This document shows positions 31,539-34,926 of a stretch of 34,926 nucleotides of DNA, piece by piece. Each line of letters starts with the position of its first letter. Position 1 is the stretch's first letter. Location of the stretch: NCBI GenBank assembly GCA_025357895.1, contig JANYLL010000296.1, forward strand, positions 1 through 34,926, given 5' to 3'. Position numbers and translations under genes: made by a program. The DNA comes from Ignavibacteriota bacterium (GTDB taxonomy: Bacteria; Bacteroidota; Ignavibacteria; Palsa-1295). The notes below the pieces were generated by a model. It had not been told where the DNA came from. It worked only from the letters and a program-made list of their open reading frames with translations, and made no database searches.

Positions 31539-32913
31539 CTCATCGACGATCGAAATAATTGTATTTTCGTTTGCAATTTTTATTTTATTGAGCGCCGCTT
31601 TCGTCTTTTACCATTTTTATCATTTCAGATTTGTCTCCTTTGTAAGGAATGATCATACTCTGGATATGGATCCGGCAAGCATTGAAGGGTACAGTGATAA
31701 ATATTACTATCTGCCGGGAGAAAGTATCTCGTTCTATCTATGCTCCGAATACGAACATAACTCACTTCTTTTTCGCAAAATGACTGCACCCAATAAATTC
31801 TATGATGTATTGTCTCAAGAATTTACAAAAAGTATACAAGTGCGAAATCCGGATTCATCGGAGCAAGGCTGCGGATGGAAAAAAACATTAGAGATAAGGC
31901 TTGATGAAAATATAAGACCCGGATATTATCAGGCATTTCTTACTTCTCAGGATGGCGCTGCTGAATATACTATTATCTTTATTATAGGCTCTCTCAAGAA
32001 ATCGGATATCATACTTGTTGCACCGGTCAGTACGTGGAATGCTTATAATACATACGGCGGAAAATCGCTTTATCAAAACACCTTCGAGGCAAAGACCGTC
32101 TATAATCTTTCTTCGCTGCGTCCGAACAATGCTTTCCTTTTTAATCATGATATTCATGTCGAGGTAAATGCCTTCAATTGGTTTGCCGAGAAATACGAAA
32201 GTGTTAATATTATTCCGGATTATTATTTGGAATCGAAAGATGTGCTCGTTCATTGCAAGATCCTGGTGCTTGTTTATCATTGTGAATATATTTCACAAAA
32301 AATGTATGATAACACTTTAGATTTTCTCAACAAGGGCCGCTCCATGATCTCGCTCGGTGCGAATCAATACTATTGGAGAATTCGGTGGCATGATAATTAT
32401 TCCAGGATGGAATGCAGGAAAGATCTGACATTCTTTGAAGGATCATTTAAATACGGTGGAATGTGGAAACACCATTTTCGGCGCCCGAAAAATTTATTTG
32501 GCGAGGATTATTCGGGTTCGGGAATGCATACCTTTGCCCCATATAAGGTGCTTGATTCATCGCACTGGCTTTTCGAAGGGACTCAAATTTGCAACGGCGA
32601 TCTTTTTGGAATGCATGGAATTAACGAATTTGGAATTTGTGGAGCAGAAACTGATAAGGCAAAAAAAACTTCTGATATAGAAATCATTGCTCATGGAATG
32701 AATTGCGATTCTGAAAAAACCGGAAAAAATTACGATGCCACCAATCCCGAATGGAATGGAAATGGCGGTGGCGATATTGTCTTAAAGAAACATCCGAAGA
32801 ATAATGCAGTTTTGAGCACAGGTTCAATTCAAAGCTGTTCAGGTCTTGGCATTGACCCTGTTTTTACGGCAATCATAAAAAACTTCATTTCGCGGTATCT
32901 ACCTTCTCCATGA
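31519..32913 (+). CDS. membrane-anchored N,N-dimethylformamidase-like (DMFA2_C) protein
   Basis: It is 464 aa. An N-terminal membrane helix (about residues 11-33) anchors a large exported domain. SDKYYYLPGESISFYLC starts a small beta-sandwich, followed by DIILVAPVSTWNAYNTYGGKSLY, NHDIHVEVNAFNWFAEKY and LVYHCEYIS, the order seen in the large-subunit C-terminal domain of N,N-dimethylformamidase. That domain is glutamine-amidotransferase-like; a Cys-containing nucleophile is not evident here, whereas GGMWKHHF and GNGGGDI segments are. Genes of this type without the amidase partner are found in many genomes and have no known substrate. The ATG at 31519 overlaps the preceding gene by 20 bases. Confidence 0.68.
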   Translation: MDSLLLNSSTIEIIVFSFAIFILLSAAFVFYHFYHFRFVSFVRNDHTLDMDPASIEGYSDKYYYLPGESISFYLCSEYEHNSLLFRKMTAPNKFYDVLSQEFTKSIQVRNPDSSEQGCGWKKTLEIRLDENIRPGYYQAFLTSQDGAAEYTIIFIIGSLKKSDIILVAPVSTWNAYNTYGGKSLYQNTFEAKTVYNLSSLRPNNAFLFNHDIHVEVNAFNWFAEKYESVNIIPDYYLESKDVLVHCKILVLVYHCEYISQKMYDNTLDFLNKGRSMISLGANQYYWRIRWHDNYSRMECRKDLTFFEGSFKYGGMWKHHFRRPKNLFGEDYSGSGMHTFAPYKVLDSSHWLFEGTQICNGDLFGMHGINEFGICGAETDKAKKTSDIEIIAHGMNCDSEKTGKNYDATNPEWNGNGGGDIVLKKHPKNNAVLSTGSIQSCSGLGIDPVFTAIIKNFISRYLPSP

Positions 32914-32962
32914 AACGCTCCGAAAGGAAGCAGTGTTTGGTACTGCCGTTAAGGATAACAAT

Positions 32963-33034
32963 TGCCTCATGGCCTAATGGTATGGCATCTGATTCTGGAT
33001 CAGGAGGTTCTAGGTTCGAATCCTAGTGAGGCAG
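32963..33034 (+). tRNA. tRNA-Gln (anticodon CUG)
   Basis: The acceptor stem is TGCCTCA/TGAGGCA with discriminator G, an identity element of glutaminyl tRNA. The anticodon stem-loop TCTGA-TTCTGGA-TCAGG gives anticodon CTG, and the T arm is CTAGG-TTCGAAT-CCTAG. The 3' CCA is not encoded. Confidence 0.95.
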
Positions 33035-33068
33035 CAATAAGAAAAACATATCAAAGAACAATATATTT

Positions 33069-33100
33069 AACGTTACGATATAGATCGTAGCGTTTTTTAT
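33069..33100 (+). terminator. intrinsic terminator of tRNA-Gln
   Basis: AACGTTACGAT pairs with ATCGTAGCGTT over a 4-nt loop (11 bp, one G-U) and is followed by TTTTATTTT, 35 bases after the tRNA. Confidence 0.85.
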
Positions 33101-33186
33101 TTTAACAAAACTATGGTGAATATCAAGTGATTACCAGTTCATCCCAAAGCCCAGACAATATAAAACTTTCGCGCGTTGATTTGAAG

Positions 33187-33199
33187 TGTTATATTTGTA
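33187..33199 (+). promoter_or_regulatory. Bacteroidota-type -7 box (TATATTTG)
   Basis: TGTTATATTTGTA includes TATATTTG and lies 31 bases before the GH114-like gene. The same 13-mer is at 13789-13801. CTTTC 20 bases upstream is only a weak match to a -33 element. Confidence 0.55.
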
Positions 33200-33230
33200 G
33201 GGATAGTAGGTATTTGACCTAATTATTTAC

Positions 33231-34397
33231 ATGAAAACTGCAGGAATAATTATTTTTATCCTCTCGATAAACACTTCAACTGCTTTTGCGCAGAGACCGC
33301 CGATTATTTCTCATGCTTGGGCGTATCAATTACAACGAAACGATGTTGTCAAGATTGCTGAAAATAAAACCTTTGATCTGATCGTCATGGACTATTCAAC
33401 AGATGGATCTGCCGATGCAAAATATTCTTCATCTGATATTGCAAAGATAAGACAGAGCGGCAAAAAGACTTTTGCTTACATTTCCATAGGCGAAGCAGAA
33501 AGTTATCGTTCTTATTGGAAATCGGACTGGTCTCAAACTCCTCCCGTATGGCTTGGCCCTGAGAATCCTCAATGGCCGGGAAATTTCAAAGTCCGATTCT
33601 GGTATCCTGAGTGGCAGAACATTGTTTTCGATTACATAAAAGATATTTATAGTCAAGGCTTTGATGGCATATATTGTGACATCATAGATGCTTATTATTA
33701 TTGGAAGACCGAGCATCCCGAAGAACCGAAAGCCGATTCTTTAATGATTCAGTTTATAGTAAATATACGCAGCTTAGTTGCAACATTAGGAACACGAGCA
33801 TTCTATATAATCCCTCAGAATGGGGAAAGCATTCTGCACGAGGAGAATATAACCAATGATCTAAGGAAAAACTTTTTCAACGCAATCGATGCTATCGGAG
33901 TAGAGGATGTATTTTTTCATGGTACTTTAGAAGAGAACAATTTGTACAACCCTGAAATATCCCGGTTTTCGAATCTTCAAGAATTCTTAGACAATAATAA
34001 ACCTGTACTTTCGATCGAATATTTGACTAAAAAGTCCTTAATTGACGAGTACGTGCCGTATGCTCATGATAAAGGATATGTTCCATATTGTAATGTGCGT
34101 AAACTGGATACGTTGTTCGATGGTATCTTGGCAGAAAATTCGGTTGATGGGACATCAAAGTTGGAACCGATCGTTACTCAATACAATATTGATGGCTCGA
34201 TAACTATTGTATTTCGGAACCAAGAATGCAAACAGATACTATTATATGACATGTTCGCCAAAGAAACAGATATAATGTTTCAACCTAATTCGCCGCTTTG
34301 CATATCGAAAGAGCTTCTCCACTTACCTCGCGGAATATATTTTCTCAAAATTATTATTGCGCAGACCGCGTACTATAAAAAAATAGTTCTATTGTAA
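33231..34397 (+). CDS. secreted GH114-like TIM-barrel protein with T9SS sorting domain
   Basis: It is 388 aa. Signal peptide MKTAGIIIFILSINTSTAFA, cut before Q21. The barrel (about 25-295) has the strand-end acidic residues of endo-alpha-1,4-polygalactosaminidase / TM1410-type families: FDLIVMDYS, FAYISIGEAESYRSYW, FKVRFWYPEWQN, GFDGIYCDIIDAYYYW and IIPQNGE. The last roughly 70 residues, ending LPRGIYFLKIIIAQTAYYKK, are a type A C-terminal sorting domain, so the protein should cross the outer membrane by the type IX system. A galactosaminoglycan or similar surface polymer is the likely target, but the substrate is not proven. It stands alone behind a -7 box. Confidence 0.82.
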   Translation: MKTAGIIIFILSINTSTAFAQRPPIISHAWAYQLQRNDVVKIAENKTFDLIVMDYSTDGSADAKYSSSDIAKIRQSGKKTFAYISIGEAESYRSYWKSDWSQTPPVWLGPENPQWPGNFKVRFWYPEWQNIVFDYIKDIYSQGFDGIYCDIIDAYYYWKTEHPEEPKADSLMIQFIVNIRSLVATLGTRAFYIIPQNGESILHEENITNDLRKNFFNAIDAIGVEDVFFHGTLEENNLYNPEISRFSNLQEFLDNNKPVLSIEYLTKKSLIDEYVPYAHDKGYVPYCNVRKLDTLFDGILAENSVDGTSKLEPIVTQYNIDGSITIVFRNQECKQILLYDMFAKETDIMFQPNSPLCISKELLHLPRGIYFLKIIIAQTAYYKKIVLL

Positions 34398-34540
34398 TCT
34401 GCCTTGACTAAAACTCCTATGGTTCATATTTTTTTTAGGGTCTGTCACATTCAGTTTTTTTTTGTGTTTTAGGAGTAAACAACAGTTGATCAAGTTCAAA
34501 CTTAGAGATGATTATTTCGATAATGATCTGGCAATCGGCA

Positions 34541-34595
34541 GATGAATTTATTTGACTATTTTGCATAATTATGCAACTTTTTGCATGATTGAATG
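34541..34595 (+). promoter_or_regulatory. ArgR (ARG box)-like operator cluster upstream of argC
   Basis: TTGCATAATTATGCAA (34561-34576) is a 16-bp perfect palindrome that fits the ArgR/AhrC core TGNAT-N4-ATNCA. A second TTGCAT half lies exactly 20 bases on (34581-34586), and a TGAAT half lies 18-19 bases before it (34543-34547). Two helical turns between boxes matches how arginine repressor sites are spaced. The cluster is 14-68 bases before the argC start. Confidence 0.6.
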
Positions 34596-34608
34596 GTTTA
34601 CTCTTCCT

Positions 34609-34926
34609 ATGCAGAATGGAAAAAAGCAAATCACGGCGTCAATTTTGGGCGCATCCGGCTACTCCGGCTCTATGGCGTTGCGGATTTTGCTGCGCCATCC
34701 GCATGTCACCGTAGATAAAGTTTTTGCTTCATCTTCTGTAGGTGAGAAAGTCCATACTCTCTATCCTTCGATGAGGAATATGACCGATAAGAGCTATGAA
34801 GAGTATTCCCATGACAAAATTGAAAACTCGGATATCATCTTCATTGCTCTTCCCCCAGAGAATGCCATGCATATTGTACCGCAACTTTTGAAGAGCGGGA
34901 AGAAAGTGGTCGATCTCAGCGGTGAT
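34609..34926 (+). CDS. argC: N-acetyl-gamma-glutamyl-phosphate reductase, 3'-truncated by window edge
   Basis: NADPH-dependent reduction of N-acetylglutamyl phosphate in arginine (ornithine) synthesis. The first 106 residues are present: after a short polar start, ASILGASGYSGSMALRILLR HP-type Rossmann motif of ArgC (GASGYSG), FASSSVGEKV, and DIIFIALPPENAMHIVPQLL, then VVDLSGD, all standard for the NAD(P)-binding half. The catalytic cysteine lies beyond the window. The start at 34609 is the only in-frame ATG near the ARG-box-like operators and gives the usual N-terminus. Confidence 0.93.
   Translation, partial: MQNGKKQITASILGASGYSGSMALRILLRHPHVTVDKVFASSSVGEKVHTLYPSMRNMTDKSYEEYSHDKIENSDIIFIALPPENAMHIVPQLLKSGKKVVDLSGD

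Noticed and set aside
34435..34629. Minus-strand ORF of 64 residues upstream of argC
   Set aside because: It covers the argC promoter/operator region and start codon, has an atypical composition and no known motif.

Overview
The window looks like a chromosomal segment of a bacterium from the Bacteroidota/Chlorobiota/Ignavibacteriota side of the FCB group. The evidence is: two C-terminal sorting domains of the type IX secretion system (one in a complete gene, one as a relic), several intergenic copies of the TAnnTTTG -7 promoter box typical of Bacteroidota, an archaeal/eukaryotic-type prolyl-tRNA synthetase, a conserved Bacteroidota family usually misnamed 'ABC transporter ATPase', few clear Shine-Dalgarno sequences, and lipoproteins with short lipoboxes. 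Genus-level placement (for example Kapabacteria-like) cannot be made from sequence reading alone.

Layout. 1-2.8 kb: 3' part of proS, a decayed beta-propeller lipoprotein gene, and pstS. 2.8-6.1 kb (minus): a polysaccharide trio (initiating sugar-phosphate transferase, UDP-galactopyranose-mutase-like FAD enzyme, GT39-like membrane glycosyltransferase). 6.3-7.4 kb: an L,D-transpeptidase lipoprotein and a zinc-ribbon microprotein. 7.5-11.05 kb (minus): a methionine operon (metB/metY-like, metX, hom) joined by ATGA overlaps and preceded by a clear SAM-I riboswitch with its own terminator. 11.4-15.3 kb: a VOC protein, an S41 processing protease, a membrane-anchored 2Fe-2S protein, tRNA-Arg(CCU) and methylmalonyl-CoA epimerase. 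15.4-19.7 kb: uvrC, tsaD and an RsmB-type rRNA methyltransferase, tightly packed. 19.7-21.9 kb (minus): a lipoprotein, a degenerate peptidase-like protein and the 'ABC transporter ATPase'-like protein. 21.9-22.96 kb: a gene-poor stretch with repeats, two promoter boxes and the relic of a T9SS-secreted protein. 22.96-26.26 kb: a restriction-modification island. 26.35-28.7 kb: M3 peptidase and DinB-like protein. 28.7-32.9 kb: YdeI-like protein (minus), clpX, a SAM methyltransferase and a dimethylformamidase-like membrane protein. 32.96-34.4 kb: tRNA-Gln(CUG) and a T9SS-secreted GH114-like protein. 34.6 kb to the end: the start of argC behind ArgR-type boxes.

The most accessory-looking parts are the restriction-modification island, with a nuclease-methyltransferase fusion (BcgI-like architecture) plus a specificity subunit made of two near-identical halves, and the repeat-rich stretch just upstream of it. 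Intergenic DNA elsewhere carries at least four kinds of dispersed palindrome; one copy of one family runs right up to the start of uvrC and another sits in the 5' leader of the methionine operon. I see no CRISPR array, transposase, integrase or prophage.
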